Notes: generated by a model not told the origin, from the letters alone. A DNA stretch of 19,418 nt from Streptosporangiaceae bacterium (GCA_030039095.1 JASHQP010000438.1:1-19418), one strand, 5' to 3'. Positions 7,564-15,161 are shown, numbered from the stretch's first letter. A program made the numbers and translations.

Positions 7564-8028
7564 GGATCAGCCCCTGATTCGCCGGGCCACTGAATTCGAG
7601 GGTCACCCGTTCGGATATACCGCCGAGGGAATCGTGGAACTCGCTGATCTCTTTGATTAGCTCGTCACGCCCGAGCCGGCTATCGCGTGCCCAGAAATTG
7701 CAGCACGGCACGACCAGCACGGCCACCTTTCCCGCGGATTCCACGACGCTGCGGAGAGCCTGGTCGGGGTGCAGGCCGACGACAAGGTCGTAATAGCCCG
7801 CCATCTGGGACGTGTAAAGCTCTGTCCTGGCCGGAACCCCTTCAGCGCCCAGCCGCGCGGGTCTATGACCTCCGCCTCGAACCCAAACCGCTTACGGAGT
7901 ATCCGGGTCAGCATTCCCTGGCCGCCGGCCACGTCAGCGACGTACCGCGCGTCCGGAAAGCGGTCGGCGATGAAACGCGCGACCACCTCGAAGCGCGCCG
8001 GATCTCCGTGAAAGCGGTGCCGGGCCAT
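7475..8028 (-). pseudogene. Frameshifted SAM-dependent methyltransferase-like gene
   Basis: Two adjacent reverse frames together give one methyltransferase-like protein. The first (from ATG 8028, with GGGAG 5 nt upstream) carries FEVVARFIADRFPDARYVAD and the SAM-loop-like VAGGQGMLTRIL, then EAEVIDPRGWALKG. The second frame continues with ELYTSQMAGYYDLVVGLHPD, VAVLVVPCCNFW and EISEFHDSLGG, the motifs expected next (a GLHPD and a PCC block occur in some class I methyltransferases). The shift falls at or near the C4 run at 7837-7840; restoring one base gives a continuous product of about 184 aa. The last part overlaps the 109-aa gene and is poorly conserved-looking, so the true end is unclear. 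It is either a decayed gene or a homopolymer sequencing error; the substrate is unknown. Confidence 0.7.
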
Positions 8029-8058
8029 CAAGCTCCCATCCGCGGGCGTGCGGCCAGG

Positions 8059-8211
8059 TTACTGGTGCGAGCGGCGCGGGCGGAACTTGATGAAGGCCAG
8101 AACGCCCAGCGCCACGAGCAGCAGCCACGGGGAGAACAGGGCGTGCACGACGGCGCTGACGACGATCAGGGCGACGACGGCGATGACGGCGAGGGCGATG
8201 AACGCGAACAT
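8059..8211 (-). CDS. Small hydrophobic membrane protein (50 aa)
   Basis: The 50-aa product is nearly all hydrophobic: a first membrane helix at about residues 2-24 (FIALAVIAVVALIVVSAVVH), a short FSP turn, and a second helix at about 27-41, ending in the basic tail KFRPRRSHQ. This two-helix layout with FSPWLLL and IKFRPRR resembles small hydrophobic proteins common in Streptomyces and relatives, which have no assigned function. The ATG at 8211 is preceded by GGAGA with about 9-nt spacing. The positive tail suggests both ends face the cytoplasm. Upstream is a hairpin-rich spacer. Confidence 0.75.
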   Translation of the reverse strand: MFAFIALAVIAVVALIVVSAVVHALFSPWLLLVALGVLAFIKFRPRRSHQ

Positions 8212-8256
8212 GGTGATCGGTCTCCATTCGATGTGGCAGTGGTTCTGCCGACATCT

Positions 8257-8391
8257 CCAGGCTGCCGCCTGGGACCGTCCCGGCACATCGGGATCAGCCC
8301 GGGTTCGACCCGGAGATCCACGGCGGCAGGCATCCGGGTCAACCCTGAACCCCCGTGGTACGCTGCGCGATCGCAGCGCCCGCTCAGCGGG
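8257..8391. terminator. Cluster of four inverted repeats (possible terminator or structured leader)
   Basis: Perfect inverted repeats: CCAGGC-TGCC-GCCTGG (8257-8272), CCGGGT-TCG-ACCCGG (8299-8313), CGCTGCG-CGAT-CGCAGCG (8361-8378) and CCCGCT-C-AGCGGG (8379-8391). They lie downstream of the GntR gene stop and upstream of the 50-aa membrane gene, both on the reverse strand. No U-tract follows, so a factor-dependent terminator or an RNA leader are both possible. The remaining spacer (8212-8459) holds nothing else I can identify. Confidence 0.45.
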
Positions 8392-8459
8392 CCAGGTCAT
8401 GGGGACGTCGGCCCGCCGCTCGCCCATACCGTTCCCGATCGGCTCGGTACCCCTGTTGA

Positions 8460-9224
8460 TCAGGTGGCCGGTGCGGGGCGACGCTCGATCTCGTGCAGGT
8501 AAGACCCGATGCCTTGGAGGTGTCGGAGCATCCGGTGTCGAGCCAGGGAACTGTCGCCGGCGACGATGGCGTCAGCGATCCGCTCGTGGGCGTTCCGGAT
8601 ATCCGCCCGACGCGCAGGCCCCGCGGCCGGATCGGTCGGCGGAACCCCCGGTGCCAGCCGCGCCATAACGTCCACGAACAGGCGCAACGCTGGATTGCCT
8701 GTCAGCTCTGCGATGACCAGGTGGAGGTGGCTCGAGCCCAGCTGACCGCCTTCATCCTGCGGCTCGGCCTCTTCCGCGAGCGCGGCGCGGAGCATGCCGA
8801 TGCCCCTCTCGTCGATGCGCTGGGCCGCCAGGTCCGCGGTCTGCAGTTCCAGCGCGGTCCGCGCCTCGAAGATGTCGTCCGCGCCAGCGCCGAGGAACTG
8901 AAGGTGGAGAGCGGCGGCTCGCGCCACAGAAGACGCGCGCGGAGCAGTGACAACCAGGCCGCCACCTGGCCCCCGGCGCATCCGTGCCACGTCGTCTTGC
9001 TCGAGCAGCCGAACGGCCTCACGGAAGACCGCTCGGCTGACACCAAGCTCCGACATGAGTCCCGGCTCCGTGCCGATGACCTCACCCACCGGAAAGCCCC
9101 TGGCGGCAATCATCATCTGGAGCCGGCGGGCAACAGACCCAGCGAGCTTTCCGCCGGCATTCGGCCCGCTCACGTGCGCGGGGAACGTCACCGCGCCGGA
9201 TCTGTTTCTTACGCTATCGGGCAC
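8460..9224 (-). CDS. FadR-subfamily GntR transcriptional regulator
   Basis: The product is 254 aa. An N-terminal winged helix-turn-helix (about residues 25-95) contains ARGFPVGEVIGTEPGLMSEL and GVSRAVFREAVRLLEQ, the typical GntR recognition segment, with the wing in RRGPGGGLVV. The C-terminal FCD ligand-binding domain (about 105-240) shows FEARTALELQTADLAAQ and histidines in LHLVIAELTGNPAL and RHRMLRHL consistent with a metal/carboxylate pocket. GTG at 9224 is chosen: TACACT ends 6 nt upstream, so the transcript is probably leaderless. It is divergent from the acyl-CoA ligase gene across 110 bp and probably controls it, responding to an organic acid or acyl-CoA; the effector is unknown. Confidence 0.92.
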   Translation of the reverse strand: MPDSVRNRSGAVTFPAHVSGPNAGGKLAGSVARRLQMMIAARGFPVGEVIGTEPGLMSELGVSRAVFREAVRLLEQDDVARMRRGPGGGLVVTAPRASSVARAAALHLQFLGAGADDIFEARTALELQTADLAAQRIDERGIGMLRAALAEEAEPQDEGGQLGSSHLHLVIAELTGNPALRLFVDVMARLAPGVPPTDPAAGPARRADIRNAHERIADAIVAGDSSLARHRMLRHLQGIGSYLHEIERRPAPAT

Positions 9225-9236
9225 CGATTTAGTGTA
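9225..9236 (-). promoter_or_regulatory. -10 element of the leaderless GntR promoter
   Basis: On the reverse strand TACACT (9236-9231) is followed by 6 nt and the GTG start at 9224. No ribosome binding site is present. Confidence 0.5.
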
Positions 9237-9266
9237 CCGAGCAGCATGAAGCTGGGGGCGATCCGT

Positions 9267-9286
9267 TCCAGACTGGGCTGTCTGGA
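9267..9286. promoter_or_regulatory. Candidate GntR operator (inverted repeat)
   Basis: TCCAGAC-tgggct-GTCTGGA is a perfect 7-bp inverted repeat with a 6-nt spacer, in the divergent spacer between the GntR gene and the acyl-CoA ligase. Position and symmetry fit an operator controlling both directions. FadR-type operators vary in sequence, so the assignment rests on location. Confidence 0.5.
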
Positions 9287-9334
9287 CAACCTATTAGTTA
9301 TCCTGTTTTCACCCCTCGATTGGATACACCGCGG

Positions 9335-10981
9335 ATGACCCTCGCCAATCACGTCCCGCTGAGCCCGCTGTCCTTCCTCGCCCGCGGCCGCCGGGCTTTC
9401 CCGGGCAAGACCGCCGTGGTGGACGGGGACGGCGCCGCGATCAGCTACGAGACCCTGGGCCGCAACTGCGATGCGATGGCGGGTGCCCTGCGGGCCCACG
9501 GCATACGCCCGGGCGACCGGGTGGCGATCCTGGACCTGAATACCCAATGGCTGCTGGCGGCGCACTTCGGCGTGCCCGGGTCCGGAGCCGCGCTCGTCGC
9601 CCTGAACTCACGGCTCTCCGCCGCCGAGTACCAGGACATCCTGCGCCACTCGCGAGCCCGCATCCTGCTGCTCTCTGCGGTCTTGCTGCCCGCGCTCGCG
9701 ATCACGTCGGCCGATCAGCTGCCGGTCGAGCAGGTGGTATTGCTGCCAGCGGGCGGCGATCCGGCTCGGGTGGCAGCCGCGGACGCGAGCCTGCCCGGCG
9801 CGTGGAGGTACCGGGAATGGCTGGCCACCTCGGACTCACGCGGGCTGGAGCCGCCCGCCGACGAGGACGCCGTGATCGCAGTCAACTACACCAGCGGCAC
9901 CACCGGCAGGCCGAAGGGCGTCGTCTACACCCACCGCGGCGCCTACCTGAACGCGCTCAGCGTGGCGCTGGAGTTCGGATTGTCGTCCACGAGCTGGCAC
10001 CTGTGGACCCTGCCCATGTTCCACTGCAACGGCTGGTCGCTCACCTGGGGCACGGTCACCGTCGGCGCCACCAGCGTGTGCCTGCCATCGTTCGACGCGG
10101 AACGCGCGCTGGACCTGGCCAGCCGGTACCCGGTCACGCACCTGTGCGGGGCTCCGGTGGTGCTGAGCGACCTGGCCCGGGCGGGCGGCCGCCGCGGTTT
10201 CGTCGCCGAGCGGCAGATCCGGGCCGCCGTCGGGGGCGCCCCGCCTACGAAGGAGACCATCGCGGCAGTCCGGCAGATGGGCATGCACGTGACCCACCTG
10301 TACGGGCTGACCGAGACCTACGGGCCGTCGCTGATCTGCGAGTACCAGCAGGGCTGGGAGGAACTGCCCGCGGCCGAGCTGGCCGGGCTGCTGAGCCGGC
10401 AAGGCGTTCCCTCCGTCTCGGTCGCCGACGTTCAGGTGGCCGACGAGCAGCTGGTGCCGGTGCCTGCGGACGGCAAGACCGTCGGCGAGATCCTGGTCCG
10501 GTCCAACACGGTGACCGCCGGCTACCTGGACGACGAGGCGGGCAGCCAGGAGGCGTTCCGCGGCGGCTGGTTCCACACCGGTGACCTGGCCGTCGTGCAC
10601 CCCGACGGCTACATCGAGCTGACCGACCGGAGCAAGGACGTGATCATCAGCGGCGGGGAGAACATCGCCTCGGTGGAGGTGGAAAAGGTTCTCTCGGCTC
10701 ACCCCGAGGTGGTCGAGGCCGCCGTGGTGGCCGTGCCCGACCAGCGCTGGGGCGAGCGGCCGGTCGCCTTCGTCACCACCGACGGCGGCCCGGTCACCGA
10801 GCGGGAGCTGATCGACTTCGTCCGCGACCGGCTCGCGCACTTCAAGGCGCCGGACCGGGTGTATTTCGAGACGCTTCCCAAGACCTCCACCGGCAAGATC
10901 CAGAAACACGTGCTGCGCGCCGCCGCCCGGGAGCGCGGTCAAGGCGGCCGGCCCAACGGCTCGCCCGAGAGCGCGGGGTGA
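9335..10981 (+). CDS. Acyl-CoA synthetase (AMP-dependent ligase)
   Basis: The 548-aa enzyme should activate a carboxylic acid to its CoA thioester through an acyl-adenylate. Adenylate-forming landmarks are all present: the P-loop YTSGTTGRPKGV at residues 185-196, the LPMFHCNGWS segment, YGLTETYGPS, HTGDLAVVHPDGYIELTDRS, the hinge region KDVIISGGENIASVEVE, and the catalytic lysine in PKTSTGKIQKHVLR. Sequence style (N-terminal ANHVPLSPLSFLARGRRAFP) resembles the medium-chain/aromatic acyl-CoA ligase group annotated as fatty-acid CoA ligases. ATG at 9335 is preferred over TTG at 9320 because it matches the usual N-terminus. Divergent from the GntR gene, it is the likely entry step of the adjacent catabolic locus. 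The substrate cannot be read from sequence. Confidence 0.94.
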   Translation: MTLANHVPLSPLSFLARGRRAFPGKTAVVDGDGAAISYETLGRNCDAMAGALRAHGIRPGDRVAILDLNTQWLLAAHFGVPGSGAALVALNSRLSAAEYQDILRHSRARILLLSAVLLPALAITSADQLPVEQVVLLPAGGDPARVAAADASLPGAWRYREWLATSDSRGLEPPADEDAVIAVNYTSGTTGRPKGVVYTHRGAYLNALSVALEFGLSSTSWHLWTLPMFHCNGWSLTWGTVTVGATSVCLPSFDAERALDLASRYPVTHLCGAPVVLSDLARAGGRRGFVAERQIRAAVGGAPPTKETIAAVRQMGMHVTHLYGLTETYGPSLICEYQQGWEELPAAELAGLLSRQGVPSVSVADVQVADEQLVPVPADGKTVGEILVRSNTVTAGYLDDEAGSQEAFRGGWFHTGDLAVVHPDGYIELTDRSKDVIISGGENIASVEVEKVLSAHPEVVEAAVVAVPDQRWGERPVAFVTTDGGPVTERELIDFVRDRLAHFKAPDRVYFETLPKTSTGKIQKHVLRAAARERGQGGRPNGSPESAG

Positions 10982-11119
10982 GGAACACGCCAGAATAGCC
11001 CGCGGCCGCCGTCAAGCCCGCGAACTACGAGGCCATCACACGATCGCGCGCCTGGGCTGTGATTCCTGGGCCGTCATGCCTGTCCCTGCAGAGCTCCAGG
11101 CGGAGGCCTCCTGGTTACG

Positions 11120-11137
11120 ACCGACCGGTCGGTATAC
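11120..11137. promoter_or_regulatory. TetR-type operator, site 1 (upstream of SDR gene)
   Basis: ACCGACCGGTCGGT (11120-11133) is a perfect 14-bp palindrome and overlaps a -10-like TATACA (11133-11138) upstream of the SDR gene. The same motif recurs at 14027 and 15213. Binding here would block the promoter. Confidence 0.65.
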
Positions 11138-11187
11138 ACTGGCCGATCACCAGGACGTGCGGGGGTCGTGGGTGTGAGGAGGAAGAC

Positions 11188-11958
11188 GTGCGGTTCACAG
11201 ACGCTGTGGCATTGATCACCGGAGGAGCGTCCGGGCTCGGCGAAGGTACCGCTCGCGCACTCGTGGCCGCAGGCGGCAAGGTCGGGATCGCCGACCTCCC
11301 GTCGAGCCGGGGCGCGGAGATAGCCGCCGAGCTCGGCAGTTCGGCGGCGTTTATCCCCACGGACGTCACGGTCCCGGAGCAGGTGCGGGCCGCGGTCGAC
11401 GACGTGGCGGCACGGTTCGGCCGCCTTGACCTGACCGCCAACTGCGCGGGAGTGGCGGACGCCGCCCGGGTGCTCGCCCGGGACGGGACCATGTTCCCGC
11501 TGGAGACCTACACCAAGGTCGTGAACATCAATCTGGTCGGGCTGTTCGATGTCGTGCGCAACAGCGCTCGCGTGATGAGCGGCAATGACCCGGACGCTGA
11601 CGGCTGCCGCGGGGTCATCGTCAACGTGGCGTCCATCGCGGGCTACGAAGGCCAGGCCGGGCAGGCCGCCTACGCCGGCTCCAAGGCCGGTGTCATCGGC
11701 ATGACCCTGCCACTCGCGCGCGACCTGGCCTCCTACGGCATCCGCGTGGCGTGCATCTGCCCGGGCATCTTCGACACCGGGATGCTCGCAGCGGCCGACG
11801 AGAAGCTGAGGAACCGCCTGATCGGCATTCACGTCTTTCCCAAGCGGCTGGGCACACCGGCCGATTTCGCCGCGCTGGTCCGGGCGGTTCACGAGAATCC
11901 CATGCTGAATGGCGAAGTGATCAGGCTGGACGCGGCCACGAGACTCTCGCACGGCTGA
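11188..11958 (+). CDS. Short-chain dehydrogenase, HSD10-like (3-hydroxyacyl-CoA dehydrogenase type)
   Basis: The 256-aa protein is a classical SDR: TGGASGLGEGTARAL cofactor loop near the N-terminus, NCAGVAD, a catalytic Ser in NVASIAGYEGQ and the YAGSKAG active-site Tyr-Lys. The C-terminus (RLGTPADFAALV, ENPMLNGEVIRLDAATRL) closely resembles type 10 17-beta-hydroxysteroid dehydrogenase, which oxidises 3-hydroxyacyl-CoA and 2-methyl-3-hydroxybutyryl-CoA with NAD. The start GTG at 11188 has GAGGAGGA just upstream. Longer frames reach back through the operator and are unlikely. The gene ends 5 bp before the 3' end of the convergent E1 fusion gene. A role in oxidising a hydroxyacyl-CoA intermediate is inferred. 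Confidence 0.9.
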   Translation: MRFTDAVALITGGASGLGEGTARALVAAGGKVGIADLPSSRGAEIAAELGSSAAFIPTDVTVPEQVRAAVDDVAARFGRLDLTANCAGVADAARVLARDGTMFPLETYTKVVNINLVGLFDVVRNSARVMSGNDPDADGCRGVIVNVASIAGYEGQAGQAAYAGSKAGVIGMTLPLARDLASYGIRVACICPGIFDTGMLAAADEKLRNRLIGIHVFPKRLGTPADFAALVRAVHENPMLNGEVIRLDAATRLSHG

Positions 11959-11963
11959 GCCTT

Positions 11964-14015
11964 TCAGGCGCGGGCAACCGCCCGGATTGCCTCGGCGATC
12001 TCTGCAACGCCGGGCAGCCAGGACCGCTCGGCGGCCGGCGCGTACGGAGCCGGGCTCGTCCGGGCCCCCACCCGGACGACCGGCGCGTCAAGAGCCCAGA
12101 TGCCCTGGTCCGCCACGGTCGCCGCGATCTCCGCCCCAACGCCGAACTCGGTGACGGCCTCCTGCGCGATGACGAGCCTGCTGGTGCGCCGCACGGACGC
12201 CAGAATCGTGTCGCGGTCCAGGGGCGTAATGGTCCGTAGGTCGATGACCTCGGCCGAGATCCCTTCCTCCGCGATCTCCTCGGCAGCGGCCAGGGCCTCG
12301 TTGCACATCCGGGACCACGACACGACCGTTACGTCGGTGCCCGGGCGAACGATCCGGGCCCGGCCGATGGGCAGCACGTGGCCCTCGGCCGGCCGTGGCT
12401 GCTTCATCCCGTACAGCAGGCGGTTCTCGATGAAGACCACTGGGGCGGGGTCCTGGATCGCTGCACGAAGCAGCCCGTAGGCGTCCGCGGGAGTGCGAGG
12501 CATGATGACTTTCAGCCCCGGGATGTGTGCGAGCAGCGCCTCCAGGCTCTGCGAGTGCTGGCTGCCCGAGGATCGGCCGGCGCCGAACTGCGTGCGGATG
12601 GTCAGCCCCAGCGAAGCCCGGCCGCCTGTCATGAAGTGCAGCTTCGCGGCCTGGTTGAGGATCTGGTCGAGGCAGACGCCGAGGAAATCCAGGTACATGA
12701 GCTCGACCACCGGTCGGAGGCCGGACATGGCCGCTCCCACGGCCAGCCCGACGATGGCGGTCTCGCAGATGGGGGTGTCAAGTACTCGGTCCGGCCACCG
12801 GGCGTGCAGCCCGCGTGTGATCCCGAACACGTTCCCCCCAGCGCCGACGTCGACGCCGGCGACGAACACCCGTTCATCGCTGCTCAATTCGCTGGCAAGC
12901 GCCTCGCGCACGGCGTCCATCATCCGGAAGGTGTCTTCCCCGCCCCCAGCGCCGTCCGTGCCTGCCGGCTCCGCCGCTGGCGGGTCCGCCGGTGGCGGGT
13001 CCGCCTGGGCCGGCAGCACCAGCGTGGACGCGAGCTCCCAGTCGGCCTCCGGGGCTGCGCGAGCCTCCCGCACCGCCGTGTCCAGTGACCGTCCCACGGA
13101 GGACTGGATGTCCGCGAGCACCTCGGGCACGACCCCCGAGGCGGCCAGGCGGGCCTCGAGCCGGAGGATGGGGTCGTACTCGGACCAGGAACCGGCGTCG
13201 TCCCGGTATCGCTGCGGGTCGCCTTCGTAGTGCCCGCGCCGACGATAGGTCATCGCCTCGACGACGCGCGGGCCCTGGCCCTGCCGGAGTGCCTCGCAGG
13301 CTGACGCCACGCTGTCGGCCACCGCGACCACGTCGCTCCCACTCACGCGCTCGAAGCCGAGTCCGTAACCCGCGGCCCGCTGGTCAAGCGAAACTGGGTG
13401 CTGATCGCCGGTGCGGGAGAACTCGGCATAGCCGTTGTTCTCGCAGAGAAAGAGCACGGGCAGCCGCCACAGCGCGGCGAGGTTGACGGCCTCATGGAAG
13501 GCTCCCTGGGCCGCGGCGCCGTCACCAAAGAAGGCCACGACGACCTCGCTGCCCTTCCGGAGCCGGATCGCGGCCCCCGCGCCGACCGCGATCGGCAGGC
13601 CGGCTCCGACGATGCCGTTGGCGCCGAACACCCCGAGGCCAGGGTCCGCAATGTGCATCGACCCACCCATGCCCCGGTTCGTCCCGGTCGCCTTGCCCAT
13701 CAGCTCGGCGAGCATGGGCGCCACCGCCATGCCCTTGGCGATGCAGTGGCCGTGCCCGCGATGCGTCGACGTGATGACGTCCGCCGAGCCGAGCGGCCAA
13801 CAGGCACCCACCGCCGAGCCCTCCTGGCCAATCGACAGGTGCAGGAAGCCGGGGATCTCGCCCGCGCGGTAGAGCTCGGCGGCCCGCTCCTCGAACCCGC
13901 GGACAAGCACCATCCGCCGGTACATCTCGAGCAGTTCCCTAGCGGGCCGGACGGCCGAAGCGGCCGGCTGTCCTGCCCCGGTGACCGCGATCGCAGCCCG
14001 ATCCACCCGTTCCAC
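11964..14015 (-). CDS. Fused acetoin dehydrogenase-type E1 alpha/beta (thiamine diphosphate enzyme)
   Basis: One 683-aa chain contains both halves of a 2-oxoacid/acetoin dehydrogenase E1. Residues about 30-335 are the alpha half, with STHRGHGHCIAKG, GGSMHIADPGLGVFGANGIV, the thiamine diphosphate motif GDG (164-166) to NN (193-194), and RRRGHYEGDPQRYR; these blocks match AcoA of acetoin dehydrogenase better than pyruvate dehydrogenase. A Pro/Ala/Gly linker (about 335-360) leads to the beta half (about 360-683), with DVGAGGNVFG, the Glu in DTPICETAIVGLAVG, TIRTQFGAGRSSGSQHSQSL and LDRDTILASVRRT. Normally alpha and beta are separate proteins. GTG at 14015 follows TACAAT by 6 nt (leaderless). The enzyme would cleave an alpha-ketol or decarboxylate a 2-oxoacid and needs E2/E3 partners not found here. 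Confidence 0.93.
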   Translation of the reverse strand: MERVDRAAIAVTGAGQPAASAVRPARELLEMYRRMVLVRGFEERAAELYRAGEIPGFLHLSIGQEGSAVGACWPLGSADVITSTHRGHGHCIAKGMAVAPMLAELMGKATGTNRGMGGSMHIADPGLGVFGANGIVGAGLPIAVGAGAAIRLRKGSEVVVAFFGDGAAAQGAFHEAVNLAALWRLPVLFLCENNGYAEFSRTGDQHPVSLDQRAAGYGLGFERVSGSDVVAVADSVASACEALRQGQGPRVVEAMTYRRRGHYEGDPQRYRDDAGSWSEYDPILRLEARLAASGVVPEVLADIQSSVGRSLDTAVREARAAPEADWELASTLVLPAQADPPPADPPAAEPAGTDGAGGGEDTFRMMDAVREALASELSSDERVFVAGVDVGAGGNVFGITRGLHARWPDRVLDTPICETAIVGLAVGAAMSGLRPVVELMYLDFLGVCLDQILNQAAKLHFMTGGRASLGLTIRTQFGAGRSSGSQHSQSLEALLAHIPGLKVIMPRTPADAYGLLRAAIQDPAPVVFIENRLLYGMKQPRPAEGHVLPIGRARIVRPGTDVTVVSWSRMCNEALAAAEEIAEEGISAEVIDLRTITPLDRDTILASVRRTSRLVIAQEAVTEFGVGAEIAATVADQGIWALDAPVVRVGARTSPAPYAPAAERSWLPGVAEIAEAIRAVARA

Positions 14016-14027
14016 CCTGGTATTGTA
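14016..14027 (-). promoter_or_regulatory. -10 element of the leaderless E1 fusion promoter
   Basis: On the reverse strand TACAAT (14027-14022) is followed by 6 nt and GTG at 14015. The TetR-type operator begins at the same base where the hexamer ends, so a bound repressor would cover the promoter. Confidence 0.6.
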
Positions 14028-14044
14028 CCGACCGTTCGATTGGT
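14027..14044. promoter_or_regulatory. TetR-type operator, site 2 (divergent E1 / alcohol dehydrogenase)
   Basis: ACCGACCGTTCGATTGGT fits the ACCRACCGKTCGRT pattern and the wider half-palindrome ACCNACCGNNCGGTNGGT with one mismatch. It sits in the 75-bp divergent spacer and can serve both genes. Confidence 0.65.
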
Positions 14045-14090
14045 TGCTGACAATTCCCGGGCCGGCCGCCGGGAGATAGGAGCGGCACTG

Positions 14091-15161
14091 ATGCGAGCGG
14101 CGGTGTGGCACGCGGCAGGCGATCTGCGGGTGGAGGACGTTCCGGAACCCGGCGGGCCAGGCCCTGGGCAGGCCGTCGTGGCCACCCACTTTTGTGGTAT
14201 TTGCGGTACCGACCTGCACGAATTCATCGAGGGGCCGGTGCTCATCCGGCCGTCCGCGCATCCGCTCACCGGCCATGCACCGCCGGTCGTGCTCGGGCAC
14301 GAGTTCACCGGCACGGTCGTGGCTGTAGGCCCTGGCGGCCCTGCCGAACTGGCCGGGCGGCGGGTCACCGTGGACCCGTGCTGGCGCTGCGGGGCCTGCT
14401 ACTGGTGCCGACGCGGGGACTACCACATTTGCCGGCTCGGCGGGTCGGTCGGCCTGGCTTCCGACGGCGCGCTCGCACCTCTGGTCACCGTGCCGGCCGA
14501 AGGCCTCATCCCGCTGCCGGACACGGTCGACGACATGGTGGGCGCGCTGGCCGAGCCCGTCGCGGTGGCGCTGCATGCCGTCCGCCGGGGGGCCGTCGGA
14601 CCCGGCGACCGGGTGCTGGTCTACGGGGCCGGGCCGATCGGCGCGGCGGTGACACTCACCGCCCTCTCGGCGGGCGCCGCGGAAGTCTTCGTCAGCGACC
14701 CCGTCGCCGCGCGCCGCGAACGGATCATGGCTATCGGCGCGGCCGAGGCGTTCGACCCGACTGCCTGCGAGGTCCGCCGCGAGGTCTTCCTTCGGTGCAG
14801 CCGGGTCGGGCCGGACGTCGTGTTCGAGTGCACGGGGGTGCCGAGCGTGATCACCGAGGCTGTGGAGGCCCCCCGCCGCGGCGGCACCGTGGTCCTGCTC
14901 AGCGTCGCGCGCGGGACGGCCAGCCTGCGGCCAGTTTCGGTGACCGCGTACGAGCGGACCATCGTGGGCTCGCTCGGCTACAACTGGGACCTGTCCAGGG
15001 TGGTTGAACTAGTCGCGAGCAAGCGAATCGATCTCAGGCCGCTGATCACATCGGTCGTCCCGCTCGAGGACGTGGTGAGCGCGGCCTTCGGCAAGCTGGC
15101 CGGGGGCGCCGGCGACCAGCTCAAAATCCTTGTCGATACCGGGAGCGCGGCCGTCCGCTGA
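14091..15161 (+). CDS. Zinc-dependent alcohol dehydrogenase, 2,3-butanediol dehydrogenase-like
   Basis: The 356-aa protein is a medium-chain dehydrogenase. The catalytic zinc region shows CGICGTDLHE (Cys38) and LGHEFTG (His70, Glu71), and a structural zinc lobe is formed by Cys100, Cys103, Cys106 and Cys114. The NAD fold has YGAGPIGAAV and the segment FECTGVPS. The N-terminus MRAAVWHAAGDLRVEDVPEP and the HPLTGH insertion are characteristic of the (R,R)-butanediol dehydrogenase group, which oxidises vicinal diols to ketols. ATG at 14091 is preceded by AGGAG 8 nt upstream; the frame reads back through the neighbouring gene on the other strand and that extension is artefactual. Its partner across the divergent promoter is the acetoin-type E1, matching a diol to ketol to cleavage sequence. 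Confidence 0.92.
   Translation: MRAAVWHAAGDLRVEDVPEPGGPGPGQAVVATHFCGICGTDLHEFIEGPVLIRPSAHPLTGHAPPVVLGHEFTGTVVAVGPGGPAELAGRRVTVDPCWRCGACYWCRRGDYHICRLGGSVGLASDGALAPLVTVPAEGLIPLPDTVDDMVGALAEPVAVALHAVRRGAVGPGDRVLVYGAGPIGAAVTLTALSAGAAEVFVSDPVAARRERIMAIGAAEAFDPTACEVRREVFLRCSRVGPDVVFECTGVPSVITEAVEAPRRGGTVVLLSVARGTASLRPVSVTAYERTIVGSLGYNWDLSRVVELVASKRIDLRPLITSVVPLEDVVSAAFGKLAGGAGDQLKILVDTGSAAVR

Noticed and set aside
12960..13020. Possible tandem repeat element in the E1 gene
   Set aside because: The repeated GGCGGGTCCGCC units encode the flexible Pro/Ala linker in frame and need no mobile-element explanation.
13398..14090. N-terminal extension of the alcohol dehydrogenase to a 587-aa frame
   Set aside because: It is antisense to the E1 gene; the ATG at 14091 has a good ribosome binding site and the canonical family N-terminus.
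14016..14576. N-terminal extension of the E1 fusion to an 870-aa frame
   Set aside because: The added part is antisense to the alcohol dehydrogenase and crosses the promoter and operator; the leaderless GTG at 14015 fits the E1 alpha N-terminus.
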